Source: Acidobacteriota bacterium
GTDB lineage: Bacteria > Acidobacteriota > Vicinamibacteria > Marinacidobacterales > Marinacidobacteraceae
NCBI GenBank assembly: GCA_022826825.1
Contig: JAJDUD010000061.1
Span: 62,001-126,000, forward strand
Direction: 5' to 3'
Length of the DNA stretch: 64,000 bases
The notes beneath the pieces were generated by a model, which was not told the DNA's origin, searched no databases, and saw only the letters and a program-made list of their open reading frames with translations. The position numbers and the translations under genes were made by a program. Shown piece after piece: positions 54,672 to 64,000 of the stretch (position 1 is its first letter; the number at the start of each line of letters is the position of its first letter).

Positions 54672-56048
54672 GACCGCAAGCAGTTCCCGGTGCTCGAGGA
54701 CTGGTTGGCGCGGCCGGATCGAAAGCCGCTGATCCTCCGCGGCGCGCGCCAGGTGGGCAAGTCCACCCTGGTGCGGCTATTCGCCGAACGCGCGGGGCGA
54801 CGGCTCGCAGAAGTCAACCTGGAACGGCGGCCCGATCTCGCCGGCGCCTTCGCCCGGAACGATCCCGCCTATCTGCTGCGCGTCCTCGAGACGCTGCCGG
54901 AGGTCGGCCCTGTCGGTCCGGAAGACCTGCTGTTCCTCGACGAGATCCAGAGCGTTCCCGAAGCGATTCCGGCGCTTCGTTACTTCCGGGAGGAGATGAG
55001 CGCGCTGCCCGTGCTCGCGGCTGGATCGTTGCTCGATTTCGCCCTCGCCGACCACCGCCTGTCCATGCCGGTGGGACGGGTGGCGTACCTGCACATGGGG
55101 CCCATGACGTTCACGGAATTCCTGAACGCCGCGGGCGCGGAGCGGCTTGCCGCCCGGATTGCCGCCTTCGAGATGGAACGGGGGCTGGACCCGGCGATCC
55201 ACAACCAGTTGATGGCGCTGCTCAGGACCTATCTGTTTACCGGCGGAATGCCCGAAGCCGTGCTCGCGTTCGTCCGTTCCGGCCAGCTCCGGGACGTCAG
55301 CGAGGTCCACAACTCCATCATCGAGACCTACCGCGAAGATCTGCCGCGCTACGTCGGCTCACGGAGCCTGGCCCGCATCGTGAACGTGCTGAACTTCGCG
55401 GCTCGCAACGTGGGCCGGAAGGTGAAGTACGCCCGCTTCTCCAGAGACGACCAGGCGGCAACCATCCGGGCCGACATCGAACGGCTCTGTCTCGCGCGCG
55501 TGCTGTCGAAGGTGGTCCATAGCTATTCGGGCGGCCTGCCGCTGCACGCCGAGGCGGACCCGCGGGTGTTCAAACTCCTCTTCATGGACGTGGGCCTGAT
55601 GAACGCGGTCTGCGGCCTCGGCTGGGCCGGGATCGAGAGGCTGAACACTGTCCGGCTCGTGAACGAAGGCGCGATGGCGGAACAGTTCATCGGGCAGCAC
55701 CTTCAGGACCTCCTCTCCGAAGCACCGAATCGCGAACTGACGTACTGGCTTCGGGAAGGGCGTTCCGCCAACGCCGAAGTGGACTACGTGGTGGCGTTCG
55801 ACGGACGCATCGTGCCGATCGAGGTGAAGGCGGGCGCGAAAGGCAGTCTCCGATCGCTCCACCAATTCGTTGCCGAGAAGAAGGTTTCGGTCGCGGTCCG
55901 CTTCGACGCCGCGCTTCCCTCCGCCCACACCGTGACGGCCACGGTCCGGCGGGGCGGCCTCCCGGCGGAGATCACCTACCGCCTGCTCTCGCTCCCCCTC
56001 TACCTGGTCGAACGCCTTCCTTCCCTGCTCCGCGCCGTCCCGGCTTAG
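54669..56048 (+). CDS. AAA_14/DUF4143 ATPase
   Basis: 459 residues. Walker [10 protein letters not shown] near the N-terminus, Walker [14 protein letters not shown], sensor [11 protein letters not shown], then the DUF4143 domain ending in a PD-(D/E)XK-like [10 protein letters not shown]...VPIEVKAG. Such ATPases are widely distributed and easily transferred, with no agreed function. The AT-rich, repeated leader suggests self-regulation and horizontal origin. Confidence 0.88.
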   Translation: MDRKQFPVLEDWLARPDRKPLILRGARQVGKSTLVRLFAERAGRRLAEVNLERRPDLAGAFARNDPAYLLRVLETLPEVGPVGPEDLLFLDEIQSVPEAIPALRYFREEMSALPVLAAGSLLDFALADHRLSMPVGRVAYLHMGPMTFTEFLNAAGAERLAARIAAFEMERGLDPAIHNQLMALLRTYLFTGGMPEAVLAFVRSGQLRDVSEVHNSIIETYREDLPRYVGSRSLARIVNVLNFAARNVGRKVKYARFSRDDQAATIRADIERLCLARVLSKVVHSYSGGLPLHAEADPRVFKLLFMDVGLMNAVCGLGWAGIERLNTVRLVNEGAMAEQFIGQHLQDLLSEAPNRELTYWLREGRSANAEVDYVVAFDGRIVPIEVKAGAKGSLRSLHQFVAEKKVSVAVRFDAALPSAHTVTATVRRGGLPAEITYRLLSLPLYLVERLPSLLRAVPA

Positions 56049-56097
56049 CAGTCGGCGAGCGGGCTGCCTCGGTCGCCCGGGGCAGCATCCAGCGGGA

Positions 56098-57252
56098 TCA
56101 CCGCGCCAGCGCCGCTACGAGCACGTCCACGACCTCGTCCACCTGGGCTTCGGTGATCACGAGCGGGGGCAACAATCGAATCACGGTTGATCCGGCCGGA
56201 AGCGCCAGCACCCCGCCTTCCATCAGCCTCTCCAGGGTGGGACGGCAGCGCTCCCGCAGCTCGACGCCGATCATCAGGCCCAGTTGCCGCACCGCCCGCA
56301 CCCGGGCGGGGAGCTTCCGGGAGATGCGGTCCCGGAAGCGGGCGCCCCGTTCCTCCGCGCGCTCGGCCAGCCGTTCGTCCTCCATGAACCGGATCGCGGC
56401 GAGCGCCGCCGCGCAGGCGAGCGGGTTCCCGCCGAACGTGGTGCCGTGCTTGCCGATGAGCGGGGGCAGGCGGTCGCCGGCGAGCACGGCGCCCATGGGC
56501 ACCCCGCCCGCGATCGCCTTGGCCAGGCACATGAGGTCCGGTTCCACGCCGTGGTGCTCGCAGGCGAACATCCGGCCGGTGCGGCAAAAACCGGTCTGGG
56601 ACTCGTCCAGGATGAGCATGGCGCCCACTTCGTCGCAGGCGGCGCGCACGGCGTGCAGATACCCGGGTTTGGCTGGCCGCACGCCGCCTTCGCCCTGGAC
56701 CGGTTCGAGCAACACCGCCGCGGTCTGGTCGTCGACCGTGCGGCGCAACTTGTCGGCGTCGCCGAACGGCACAAACGAGAAGCCGGGCACCAGGGGCGCG
56801 AAGGGTTCCCGGTAGTCCTTCCGGAACGTCGCGCTCAGCGCGCCCATGGTGCGGCCATGGAAACCGCGCATCGCGGAGACGATCCCGGGGCGGCCGGTGG
56901 CGAGGCGGGCGAACTTGAGGGCCGCCTCCACCGCCTCCGCTCCCGAATTGCACAAAAAGGCGCGCGTCAGCCCCGGGGGCGCGATGGAAACGAGTTTCTC
57001 GAGGAGCTCCGCCCGCCGGTCGTTGTAGAAGATGCCGGGACAGGTCACCAGGGTCCGCGCCTGTTCGGCGATCGCCCGCGCCACCGCCGGGTTCGCGTGC
57101 CCGACGCTCGCCACTCCGATGCCCCCGACGCAGTCGAGGTAACGGCGCCCCCGATCGTCCCAGACCTCCGCGCCGCTCCCGCGCACCAAAGTCAGCTCGC
57201 GCTTCGGATAGACCTCGAGTCCCCAGGTCCGTTCGGCTTCCCGGGAGTTCAT
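56098..57252 (-). CDS. lysJ: LysW-gamma-L-lysine/acetylornithine aminotransferase
   Basis: 384 residues. Class III PLP aminotransferase: [38 protein letters not shown] and the PLP Lys in [14 protein letters not shown]. In LysW pathways it aminates the semialdehyde on the carrier. ATGA overlap with lysZ. It could act in lysine, arginine or both pathways. Confidence 0.9.
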   Translation of the reverse strand: MNSREAERTWGLEVYPKRELTLVRGSGAEVWDDRGRRYLDCVGGIGVASVGHANPAVARAIAEQARTLVTCPGIFYNDRRAELLEKLVSIAPPGLTRAFLCNSGAEAVEAALKFARLATGRPGIVSAMRGFHGRTMGALSATFRKDYREPFAPLVPGFSFVPFGDADKLRRTVDDQTAAVLLEPVQGEGGVRPAKPGYLHAVRAACDEVGAMLILDESQTGFCRTGRMFACEHHGVEPDLMCLAKAIAGGVPMGAVLAGDRLPPLIGKHGTTFGGNPLACAAALAAIRFMEDERLAERAEERGARFRDRISRKLPARVRAVRQLGLMIGVELRERCRPTLERLMEGGVLALPAGSTVIRLLPPLVITEAQVDEVVDVLVAALAR

Positions 57253-58040
57253 TCGATCACCGTCCCCCGGCCCGCGAGGGCGTCCCGGACGGGGTGCTCG
57301 ACCCGCCCGTCGGCGATCACCACACGCGTGGAGCCCTCCCGGACCAGCCGGCTCAGGGCGAGCATCTTCCGCTTCATGCGCCCGGTCACCGCGGCCTCGC
57401 GGCGCTCGACCTCGGCGCGCGTCATGCGCGGGACGAGCGAGCCGGGGTCGTTCGGTGCTTCGAGGAAGCCGGGGGCTTCGATCAACTGGACCACCAGCTC
57501 GGCGCGGAGTTCCTCGTTGAGGGCAACCAGGATGTCGTCGTTCTCCGAATTGATCGCGAATCCCCGCTCGTCGACGATGGGGATCGTCAGGACTGGCGCC
57601 AGTCCGTGGTCGAGCAGTTGCCGCAGCAGTCCCGCGTTCACCCCGGCCGGCTTGCCGGACAGGTCGCGCCGGATCAGGGTCTTGCCGCCCTCCCGGACGC
57701 GGATGCCGCGGTTCCGGCGGCCGCGGACGAGGGCGCCGTCGAGGCCGGTGAGGCCGATCGCATTCACCCCGCGCTGCTGGAACAGTTCCACGATCCGCTT
57801 GTTCCGCAGTCCCGCGTAGGCCATGAGGATGAGATCCACGGCCTCGGCATCGGAGTAGACGCTGTCGTAGCCGGAAACCGACGTGAGCACCTGCTTCCGG
57901 ATCCCGAGGCGCTCACCGAGTTCGTCGCGCAGGGCGTTCGCGCCGTGGATGACCACGAAGGGCTTCCCGATGTCCGCGAGATCGCCGGTGATCCCCTCCA
58001 GGTTGACCGACGCGCCCCCGCCGATCTTGATCAGGAGCAT
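57249..58040 (-). CDS. lysZ: LysW-aminoadipate/glutamate kinase
   Basis: 263 residues from ATG 58040. Amino-acid kinase fold: LIKIGGGASVN, VIHGANALRDELGERLG, GLTGLDGALV, LTIPIVDERGFAINSENDD. LysZ phosphorylates the carboxylate of the LysW-bound amino acid. The start is set by the family N-terminus; longer readings overlap the amidotransferase gene. Confidence 0.9.
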   Translation of the reverse strand: MLLIKIGGGASVNLEGITGDLADIGKPFVVIHGANALRDELGERLGIRKQVLTSVSGYDSVYSDAEAVDLILMAYAGLRNKRIVELFQQRGVNAIGLTGLDGALVRGRRNRGIRVREGGKTLIRRDLSGKPAGVNAGLLRQLLDHGLAPVLTIPIVDERGFAINSENDDILVALNEELRAELVVQLIEAPGFLEAPNDPGSLVPRMTRAEVERREAAVTGRMKRKMLALSRLVREGSTRVVIADGRVEHPVRDALAGRGTVIE

Positions 58041-58066
58041 GGCTTCTCGATGATTTCCGGCTCGGA

Positions 58067-58714
58067 TCAGAACGGGCCGATGGTCCCGTTCGGGACGGGC
58101 GTCCACTCGACCGGGCCGGCCCGCGCCGGATACCGCTCCGAGCAGACGACGCTGGCGCCGCCGACGGTGGCCCGACGCATCTGAAAGTAGTCCGGGTCCT
58201 CGTTGAAGCGGCTGGCCACGGTGACGCGGAACGAGGCATCGGTGACGATGACGTTCATGGCCCGCACGTAGCGGGTGCGTTTCTCGATCGAGGGAAGCCC
58301 CCGCTCCAGGGCGCGGCGCAGATCGCCGCGGTCGAACCGTTTCACGAAGTTGAAGACCTTCTCGGCTCCGATCCGGCCGTGTTCCCGGATCCGCACCCCG
58401 CGGAGTTCGCCGTTGAAGAGGAACATGCGCTCCCCGTCGAAGAAGGGCATGTTGTTCGCCACGCGGATCCCCTCGTCCCGGAAGGCGCTCCGGGCGTGGG
58501 CGAGCAGGAGGAGGCTCCGGCCCCGGGGCCGATTGCGGTCTTCCCAGATCGGCGTGATGTTCCGGTAGATCCGCCAGCGTCCCGCTTCGAGCCAGGCGCA
58601 GCCCCAGCCGTGTCCCTGATACTCGCGGCTGTTCCTCGCGACCTCGGTGAACGCCTCGAGGTGTTCCCCCACGTCGAAAGGCTCGTCGCCGCGGACGCAG
58701 AGCAGCCGGCACAT
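58067..58714 (-). CDS. Class II glutamine amidotransferase
   Basis: 215 residues. N-terminal nucleophile Cys2 (MCRLLCV), LLAHARSAFRDEG and FLFNGELRG mark an Ntn-type GATase of the GAT_4/EgtC group. No synthetase domain is fused. Its place inside the LysW operon between lysY and lysZ is notable; it might supply ammonia or hydrolyse a gamma-glutamyl bond, for example release from LysW, but this is untested. Confidence 0.85.
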   Translation of the reverse strand: MCRLLCVRGDEPFDVGEHLEAFTEVARNSREYQGHGWGCAWLEAGRWRIYRNITPIWEDRNRPRGRSLLLLAHARSAFRDEGIRVANNMPFFDGERMFLFNGELRGVRIREHGRIGAEKVFNFVKRFDRGDLRRALERGLPSIEKRTRYVRAMNVIVTDASFRVTVASRFNEDPDYFQMRRATVGGASVVCSERYPARAGPVEWTPVPNGTIGPF

Positions 58715-58745
58715 GGGGGGATTCTGCCGTTACCGTGATCGGCCG

Positions 58746-59771
58746 TCAGAGCGGATGGAGCCCGGTGAACTCCAGCCCCGCGGTTTCCCGGAACCCGGAC
58801 ATCAGGTTGAACGCGTGGACCGCCTGCCCGGCCGCGCCCTTCATGAGGTTGTCGAGGGCGCTCATCGCCACCACCCGCTTCGTATCGGGGTCCCGTTCGA
58901 ACCCCACGTCGCAGTAGTTCGTGCCCGCGAGGATCCCGGGTTCCGGATAGCGGTGAATTCCGCTCTGGCCCTTCACGATCCGCACGAAGGGCTCTTCGGC
59001 ATAGGCGTCGCGGTAGATCTGCCAGAGCTCCCGGTCCTCGAGGGCGCGGTCCGCGAAGACGTGACAGGTGGCGAGCACCCCGCGCACCATCTCGATCGAG
59101 GTCGCGGAGAAGTGGAGATCCTCGACGCCGAGGGCTGCCGCGATCTCCCCCTGGTGACGGTGTCCGGTGGGCTTGAACGCCCGGGCGGCGCCGCTGCGTT
59201 CCGGATGGTGACTCGCCGCGGTCGCCTGGTTGCCGGCTTCGCTGGAGCCGACCAGGACCTCGATGACCGCCGATGCGAGGGCTCCCGCAGCGGCCAGCGG
59301 CCTCAGGGCGAGAATGGCGGCGGTGGCGTTGCACCCGGCGCAGGCCACGAGGTCCGCATCGCGGAGCTCCTCCCGGTTCAGCTCCGGGAGCCCGTAGACG
59401 AATTGGCCCAGGAGGTCCGGGCGCGGGTGCGGCCCGCCGTACCAGCGCTCGTAGGCCGCCGGGTCGCGCAGCCGGAAGTCGGCGCCCAGATCCACGATCC
59501 GCCCGGCGAGCCGGCGGAAGTCATCGATCCGGCGAGAGGAGTCCCCGTGGGGAAGACACACGAAGAGCACGTCGCAGCCGGAGAGCTCGTCCAGCGGGCG
59601 GAAACGGAGCCGGGTCGCGCCGCGCAGGTTCGGATGCACGCCGTGGGCGAACTTCCCGGCCAGGCGCTCGGAGGTGATCTCGGCCACCTCGACTTCCGGA
59701 TGGCCAAGCAGCAGGCGCAGCAACTCGCCGCCGGCGTAACCGGAGGCGCCGGCGATGGATGCCCGGATCAT
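58746..59771 (-). CDS. lysY: LysW-L-2-aminoadipate 6-phosphate reductase / N-acetyl-glutamyl-phosphate reductase
   Basis: 341 residues. [29 protein letters not shown], the catalytic Cys in ACAGCNATAA and the later HRHQGEI are ArgC/LysY features. It reduces the acyl phosphate made by LysZ to the semialdehyde. ATG overlaps the lysX stop (ATGA). Confidence 0.91.
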   Translation of the reverse strand: MIRASIAGASGYAGGELLRLLLGHPEVEVAEITSERLAGKFAHGVHPNLRGATRLRFRPLDELSGCDVLFVCLPHGDSSRRIDDFRRLAGRIVDLGADFRLRDPAAYERWYGGPHPRPDLLGQFVYGLPELNREELRDADLVACAGCNATAAILALRPLAAAGALASAVIEVLVGSSEAGNQATAASHHPERSGAARAFKPTGHRHQGEIAAALGVEDLHFSATSIEMVRGVLATCHVFADRALEDRELWQIYRDAYAEEPFVRIVKGQSGIHRYPEPGILAGTNYCDVGFERDPDTKRVVAMSALDNLMKGAAGQAVHAFNLMSGFRETAGLEFTGLHPL

Positions 59772-60604
59772 CGGTCCGCCGAGAGGAGGTAGGACACGAT
59801 CCTCTCCGGGATATCAACCCCGGTGACGTCGATGCTGTTCCGGAACTCCATCGTGTAGTTGACCTCGTTGACGAGCAGGCCTTCCGGGGTCTCGAAGAGA
59901 TCCACGGCGAGGACGCCGCCGCCCACCGCCGACGCCGCCTCGAGCGACAGTTCGGCCAGCTCCGCGGTCACCGGACAGTTGGAAGTGGTCGCCCCCCGCG
60001 CCGTGTTCGTGATCCAGTGATCCGAGGTTCGATAGACCGCGGCGATGCACTCGTCCCCGACCACGAAGCTGCGGATGTCCCGGTTGCCCTTCTCCACGTA
60101 CTTCTGGGCGAAGAAGATGGAGTGGTGGTAGCTGCCGAGGATCGCCTTGTGCTCCAGCACCGTCTCCGCCGCCTGCCGATCGTTGATGCGGGACAGCAGC
60201 CGCCCCCAGGAGCCGACCGCCGGCTTCAACACCACCGGATAACCGAGTTCTTCGATGGCCTCCAGGGTGGAGCCCTCGGTGAACGCGACCCGTGTTTCGG
60301 GTTGGGGCACTTCGAACTCCTGGAGCGCGACGGCGGTCAGGATCTTGTCGCCGCACTTGCGGGACACCTCGTAGCGGTTGACGCACCGGATGCCCATGCT
60401 CTCGAAGAGCCGCAGGGCGTGCATCGCCCGGGAGTGGTTGATCGAGCGCTCCAGGATGACGTCAACCGCCGGTGGAGTCCGCAGGTCGAACACCAGGCGA
60501 CGGTCGTCGAGGAAAACCAGCTCGACTCCCGGACGCCGCCGCAACTCCCGGATCAGGAGTTTCTCGTCCGGCCGAATCAGCGAATGAAGGAACCCGACCC
60601 TCAT
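59768..60604 (-). CDS. lysX: LysW-alpha-aminoadipate (or glutamate) ligase
   Basis: 278 residues from ATG 60604. RimK-type ATP-grasp: [43 protein letters not shown]. It joins the amino group of aminoadipate or glutamate to the C-terminal Glu of LysW. ATG overlaps the lysW stop. The choice between lysine and arginine use cannot be read from motifs alone here. Confidence 0.92.
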   Translation of the reverse strand: MRVGFLHSLIRPDEKLLIRELRRRPGVELVFLDDRRLVFDLRTPPAVDVILERSINHSRAMHALRLFESMGIRCVNRYEVSRKCGDKILTAVALQEFEVPQPETRVAFTEGSTLEAIEELGYPVVLKPAVGSWGRLLSRINDRQAAETVLEHKAILGSYHHSIFFAQKYVEKGNRDIRSFVVGDECIAAVYRTSDHWITNTARGATTSNCPVTAELAELSLEAASAVGGGVLAVDLFETPEGLLVNEVNYTMEFRNSIDVTGVDIPERIVSYLLSADR

Positions 60605-60765
60605 TCGCCCCAGTCCTCTTCCGCCTGCGGCGCCTCGCCGAGGACGATCGGGTCGAGATCCAGGATCTCGAGTTCGCTGCCGCACTCGGGGCATTCGAGG
60701 AGTTCCCCTTCCACCGGATCGTCCGAAGCTTCCACCGCGGCCTCGCATAGCGGGCACGTCGTCAT
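60601..60765 (-). CDS. lysW: Amino-acid carrier protein LysW
   Basis: 54 residues, [14 protein letters not shown] at the start. Two zinc knuckles (CPLC and CPECG) and the invariant C-terminus EDWGE, whose final Glu is the attachment site, identify LysW. The very acidic body is typical. ATGA overlap with lysX. Its presence shows that the operon uses a protein-bound route. Confidence 0.94.
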   Translation of the reverse strand: MTTCPLCEAAVEASDDPVEGELLECPECGSELEILDLDPIVLGEAPQAEEDWGE

Positions 60766-60822
60766 TGCCTTCCCCCCTGGTCCGTCCGAAAGGCGAGGGA
60801 ATCCACGCGGCTTCGGGGCCGC

Positions 60823-61482
60823 TCAGCCGCCGCGCAGGATGCGGCAGGCGCGCGTGGTGTTGAAGATCCCGCAGGAGCAGAAGCGCGCCATCGCCTCGGC
60901 GCAGTCTTCGGGGGAACGCCGCCCCGTCCGCACCCAGTCGAGCATCTTCCGGGCGAACCCGAACGACAACATCCCGTGGCCGCACATCGTGGAGAGCTGG
61001 AGCGTGGCGCGGTCCGGGAGCCGGTCCAGGTTCCCGAAGAATCCCAGGCTGTATTCGACACTGTGCCGCACGATGCCGGCCTTCCCCGCCAGTTCCGCGG
61101 CCCGGTCGGTCAGGCCGCTGATGTTGATGCTGATCCCCAGATCGGCTTCCTTCAGGTCCGCCAGGAAACCCACCAGCGCCTCTTCGGTGTCAAAGACCGC
61201 CGACACCACCGTGGGGGCGTTCACCCCGGTGCGGATCGAGTCGAGGGCCAGGCGCTTCCGCCGGCGCCAGTGGGCCAGGGGGTTCAGCCGGGAGGAACGG
61301 AAGATGCCCCCCTTGGTGGCGTCGCCCAGGTTGATGGGCCCGTGGCGGAGGGCGATCTCGGTGAACCGCCGCAGCTTTTCCGGCGACCCCTGGTCGTTGA
61401 TTCCCCGGGCCGCCATCGCGAACACGATGTAGTCGTCCTTCAGGGTCTCCGGCGCGCCGTAGCGGTGGAGGGTGTTTGTCAT
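60823..61482 (-). CDS. Unknown protein at the head of the LysW operon
   Basis: 219 residues from ATG 61482. I do not recognise it. Its N-terminal half has [14 protein letters not shown] and [15 protein letters not shown]; the C-terminal half holds [19 protein letters not shown] and [19 protein letters not shown] with four or five Cys that could bind a metal. It ends 58 bases before lysW on the same strand, so it is probably cotranscribed. A pathway enzyme of LysW-linked synthesis (for example the missing LysK-like step) is only a guess. Confidence 0.78.
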   Translation of the reverse strand: MTNTLHRYGAPETLKDDYIVFAMAARGINDQGSPEKLRRFTEIALRHGPINLGDATKGGIFRSSRLNPLAHWRRRKRLALDSIRTGVNAPTVVSAVFDTEEALVGFLADLKEADLGISINISGLTDRAAELAGKAGIVRHSVEYSLGFFGNLDRLPDRATLQLSTMCGHGMLSFGFARKMLDWVRTGRRSPEDCAEAMARFCSCGIFNTTRACRILRGG

Positions 61483-61583
61483 CGGGCGCGCAAAGCATAC
61501 GGATCTTCGGCGCCGTCCCGGTCCGAAGGGCCTCGCGCCACCGGTTTCGGCGCGGGTGGGGCCGGTCCGTAGAATCGGCGCCC

Positions 61584-63014
61584 ATGACCTCAAGCGCGGT
61601 GCCTTCCTGGGTCGCCCCGCCTGAACCCCCCACCCGGCCGGGCGCCGGGAAAGCAGCCCGGACGATTTCGCCTGCCAATGGCTGGCCCGCCCACCGCCCC
61701 CCGCCGGCGGGAGGACGCTGGCGACTCTTCCTGAGCGGCGATGGAGAGGCCGCGCGGGTCGCCGGGGCCGGGATGGTTGCCGGGCGGGCTGCGGTCGTGA
61801 CTCCAGCCCTGGCGATGGAGGACCTGGCGCTGGGGCTGCACGGCCTGGGTCCGCTCCCGGACCACGCCGACGCCGTTCTGCTCGCCGACTTTCATCGGGC
61901 CTTCCCCTGCCGGGCCGCGGTCCGCCGGCGTGGCGCTCTCGAGGAGACGCCTCCCCTTCCCGCAGTCGCGACGCCAGCGTACGTGCTGGCCCGTCTCGGC
62001 CAGCTCGGGTGCGGAGGCCGGACACTGATGGCCTCCGCCCGGGAGGACGAGATCGTTCGGCGGGCCGCGGACCTGCTCGCCGGAAGGGGCGCCGCCTGCC
62101 AGTTCGAGGTGGCCCGGGAGCCCGTTCCACCGGCCTCCCCTGCCGAAGTAACCGGTCCGGGCGAAACGGAGTTGGAAACTGCCGGAAGCGCCGCGGACCT
62201 CCGGCGCATCGCCCTCCACGCGCCGGCGGGACCCGTGCGCGCCCGTGCCGCGGCAGCGGCGACGGAAACCGATCCGGACGATCCGATCGGTCATCTGCTG
62301 GCCGGCTGCTCGGCAAACGAACGGAAGAAGCCGGCGGATGCTGCCGATGCGTTCCGAAGGGCCATCGAGCGTGACGATTCCGTGGCCGCCGCTCACTTCG
62401 AACTCGGCAAGACGATGATCGTCCTCGACGACCTCGAAGCAGCGCTCGCGTCCTTCCGGCGGACCACCGAAACCCTGCCCGAGTTCGCCCCCGGGTGGGC
62501 AAACGCCGGCGCCGCTCTCGGTGAACTGGAGCGCCCCGAAGAGGCTCTCGGAAAGCTCGAGCGCGCCGCCGATCTCGACCCGCTCAGCCACTCGCTGGCT
62601 TCGAACCTGGGAGTCACGCTGCGGGACCTCGGGCGGCTGCCGGAGGCGGAACGCGCCTTCCGATGGACGCTCGAGCTCGCCCCCGACTTCGTGTTCGGGC
62701 ACTACAACCTCGCGAACGCGGTCTATCTGCAGGGCCGGCACCGGGAAGCGGTGGGGTTGTTCGAGAAGGCGCAGGCCATGGACCCATCGGGTTCGGACCG
62801 CCAACGGCTGCTCCTCGCGGCGGCCCGGCTGGCCGCCGGAGACGTGGAGGAGGCGCTACGGGATTACCGGGAGGTGTTTGACTCCCTGGAGGGTCAGATG
62901 CGGCTCGACATGCGCACCGTCGCGCAGTGGGACCTGCGTCGGCTCGCCGAGCGAACGGGCGTCAGTCCCGGCCTGAAACGCGCCGCCGAACTCGTCCGCG
63001 CGGTTCGCGCCTGA
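61584..63014 (+). CDS. TPR-repeat protein
   Basis: 476 residues from ATG 61584. The N-terminal 230 residues are Ala/Pro-rich without a clear domain; no signal peptide is visible. From about 245 on, TPR units (DAADAFRRAIERDDSVAAAHFELGK, EALGKLERAADLDP and others) are repeated at least four times. TPR proteins act as scaffolds. The final 42 codons are duplicated downstream at 63497-63625. Confidence 0.85.
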   Translation: MTSSAVPSWVAPPEPPTRPGAGKAARTISPANGWPAHRPPPAGGRWRLFLSGDGEAARVAGAGMVAGRAAVVTPALAMEDLALGLHGLGPLPDHADAVLLADFHRAFPCRAAVRRRGALEETPPLPAVATPAYVLARLGQLGCGGRTLMASAREDEIVRRAADLLAGRGAACQFEVAREPVPPASPAEVTGPGETELETAGSAADLRRIALHAPAGPVRARAAAAATETDPDDPIGHLLAGCSANERKKPADAADAFRRAIERDDSVAAAHFELGKTMIVLDDLEAALASFRRTTETLPEFAPGWANAGAALGELERPEEALGKLERAADLDPLSHSLASNLGVTLRDLGRLPEAERAFRWTLELAPDFVFGHYNLANAVYLQGRHREAVGLFEKAQAMDPSGSDRQRLLLAAARLAAGDVEEALRDYREVFDSLEGQMRLDMRTVAQWDLRRLAERTGVSPGLKRAAELVRAVRA

Positions 63015-63039
63015 CTTCAGGAAACGAGTCGGCCGCCAG
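62883..63039 (+). repeat. 157-base direct repeat, copy A (3' end of the TPR gene)
   Basis: Covers the end of the TPR gene and 25 bases beyond it. Copy B is at 63494-63650, exactly 611 bases further, with no insertion or deletion between the copies and about 90% identity by eye. Confidence 0.88.
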
Positions 63040-63115
63040 ATAGCGGGAAAGGCGTCACGCCTCCCCGATTGCAGGGGGAGAAGGCCCTCGGGTCGGCCTG
63101 GTGGAGCGCCATCGG

Positions 63116-63480
63116 GCTGGTTTCGCGCTCCCGCGCGATGCCGGTCTGAAGACCCCCACCGGGAGAAACGCCCATGCGTGCGTCCTCCTACGCACACCGC
63201 CCGTCACAAAAATGGCGGAAACGGCTTGGAACGCCGGCCTCCGGCCGGCACAGCGGGCCGAAGGCCCGCGGGCGACGCGCCGCTGGTTGTCTTGGGCGGC
63301 AGAGGTCCAGGAGTGTCCCCTCCGCCCGGTTGCACCAAGAGAGCGAACCATCGCGCAGGTTGGCGCCGTGCCGTGCGCTGCGCGGTCGCGTAGCGCGTGC
63401 CGGCCAGAGGCCGGCGTTCCAAGCCGGCGGCGCCATCACGGCGCTTGACCGACCCACCGGACTGCATTTTCACAGCAACT
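63116..63480 (+). repeat. Intergenic mosaic of palindromic repeats, copy 3 (partly inverted)
   Basis: Non-coding between the two direct repeats. 63116-63217 is the inverted partner of 41614-41707. GGTCTGAAGACC (63143-63154), GCCGGCCTCCGGCCGGC (63233-63249) and GCCGGCCAGAGGCCGGC (63399-63415) are hairpins. The shared edge motif GTTGCTGTGAAAATGCAGTC is at 63460-63479 on the minus strand. Confidence 0.8.
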
Positions 63481-63496
63481 GGCGGGCGTTCCTTCC

Positions 63497-63625
63497 CTGG
63501 AAGGTCAGATGCGGCTCGACATGCGCACCGTCGCGCAGTGGGACCTGAGGCGGCTCGCCGAGCGAACGGGCATCCGTTCGGACCTCAAACGAGCCGCCGA
63601 ACTCGTCCGCGCGGTTCGCGCCTGA
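63497..63625 (+). pseudogene. Truncated second copy of the TPR-gene 3' end
   Basis: 42 codons plus stop, LEGQMRLDMRTVAQW... to LVRAVRA, in the same frame as the end of the TPR gene. Only a GVSPG to GIRSD patch differs at protein level; other changes are mostly synonymous, so the copy was probably coding until recently. No start codon or 5' part is visible because the repeat block ends directly before it. Confidence 0.75.
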
Positions 63626-63650
63626 CTTCAGGGAACAGGCCGGCCGCCAG

Positions 63651-63850
63651 TGACGCGCCACACCAGACTCTCGTTAGTACCACTGTCCAAGCATTGGGGT
63701 CATTCCGCGTCATTCACACAGGAGATATCCTGATGTTGCACCCGAACTTGTCCCGATACACAAACAGATTCCCTAGTGCTAATCTGACTGATGCTGCGTT
63801 CCTTGCCAGCCGTGTAGCCGGGTTTCAGGTTCACCCGTCAGGGACATTGA
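63651..63850. other. Low-GC segment, possible mobile-element remnant
   Basis: About 50% GC against roughly 70% around it. It starts where the direct repeat ends and includes AGGAGATATCCTG. No transposase or terminal inverted repeat can be shown. The remaining 150 bases to the window end are GC-rich and hold nothing clear beyond the small frame described separately. Confidence 0.4.
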
Positions 63851-63969
63851 TGTCACGTAGAAGGAAGCGGAAACAGGTGCCGGCCCGCTTCCGGTTTCGG
63901 GACGGCGGCGCGACGGTGACGGCGGGCGCGTGGGTAGTGCGGGCGCCGGGCGTTCCCGGCCGCGGCTGA
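63733..63969 (+). CDS. Small doubtful open frame
   Basis: 78 codons, ATG preceded by AGGAG at good distance. The product MLHPNLSRYTNRFPSANLTD... ends in an Arg/Gly-rich tail and matches nothing I know. It starts in the low-GC stretch and continues into GC-rich sequence, so composition is not uniform. It may be a chance frame or a remnant of an element. Confidence 0.25.
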   Translation: MLHPNLSRYTNRFPSANLTDAAFLASRVAGFQVHPSGTLMSRRRKRKQVPARFRFRDGGATVTAGAWVVRAPGVPGRG

Positions 63970-64000
63970 CGCTTCCCGGCGGAAATCGCCTCACCGTGCG

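Overview
The window is about 68-70% GC and comes from a bacterial chromosome of an Acidobacteriota- or Gemmatimonadota-like lineage. This is an inference from gene content only: a LysW-carrier amino-acid operon, an amidase/GerMN/RNase PH run, a CehA/McbA hydrolase with TolB-like repeats, many TolB/TPR/secreted proteins and a sodium:solute symporter. No 16S gene is present, so the phylum is not proven. Genes are tightly packed: twelve neighbouring pairs overlap by exactly four bases (ATGA, GTGA or TTGA). I recognise no dedicated transcription factor among the real genes.

Region 1 (1-18.2 kb) is a biosynthetic locus. On the + strand it carries a 5'-truncated CehA/McbA hydrolase, an FAD-dependent oxidoreductase (QhpG/LodB/halogenase superfamily), a PhyH-type dioxygenase and a 3421-residue type I PKS. 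The PKS order is KS-AT-DH-cMT-ER-KR-ACP followed by a terminal KS and a half-deleted AT whose nucleophile is missing. Convergent to it lie an alpha/beta hydrolase, an NCS2 permease with a regulatory-like tail, and a discrete ACP.

Region 2 (18.3-27.5 kb) encodes quinohemoprotein amine dehydrogenase and its maturation set: qhpA, qhpD, qhpC, qhpB, qhpF and qhpE. The gamma subunit keeps all residues needed for the three thioether crosslinks and the CTQ cofactor. QhpD makes the crosslinks, QhpE removes the leader and QhpF exports the subunit. The flavoprotein QhpG is not adjacent; the FAD gene at 1977-3368 is a candidate, 16 kb away beyond the PKS. A Tat-exported D-threonine-aldolase-fold enzyme is divergent from qhpA.

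Region 3 (27.5-41.2 kb) is mostly minus strand: a PhoA-type phosphatase, a tandem array of four paralogous secreted proteins of unknown function, ThiI with two tRNAs (Lys, Arg), a nucleoside hydrolase coupled to an acyl-CoA dehydrogenase, and a coupled run of M19 dipeptidase, secreted protein, 41-residue membrane protein, sodium symporter and SDR.

Region 4 (41.2-54.6 kb) has an arsenosugar-type operon (peroxidase-like protein, ArsS, alcohol dehydrogenase), a methyltransferase, rdgB followed by tRNAs Pro, Arg and His, the amidase-GerMN-rph operon, myo-inositol phosphate synthase and a ferredoxin-like protein.

Region 5 (54.6-64 kb) has an AAA/DUF4143 ATPase behind an AT-rich leader, a LysW-dependent lysine or arginine operon including the 54-residue LysW carrier, and a TPR gene whose 3' end is duplicated on the far side of a repeat block. 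Three intergenic blocks (about 41.3, 46.9 and 63.1 kb) are mosaics of related palindromes in both orientations.
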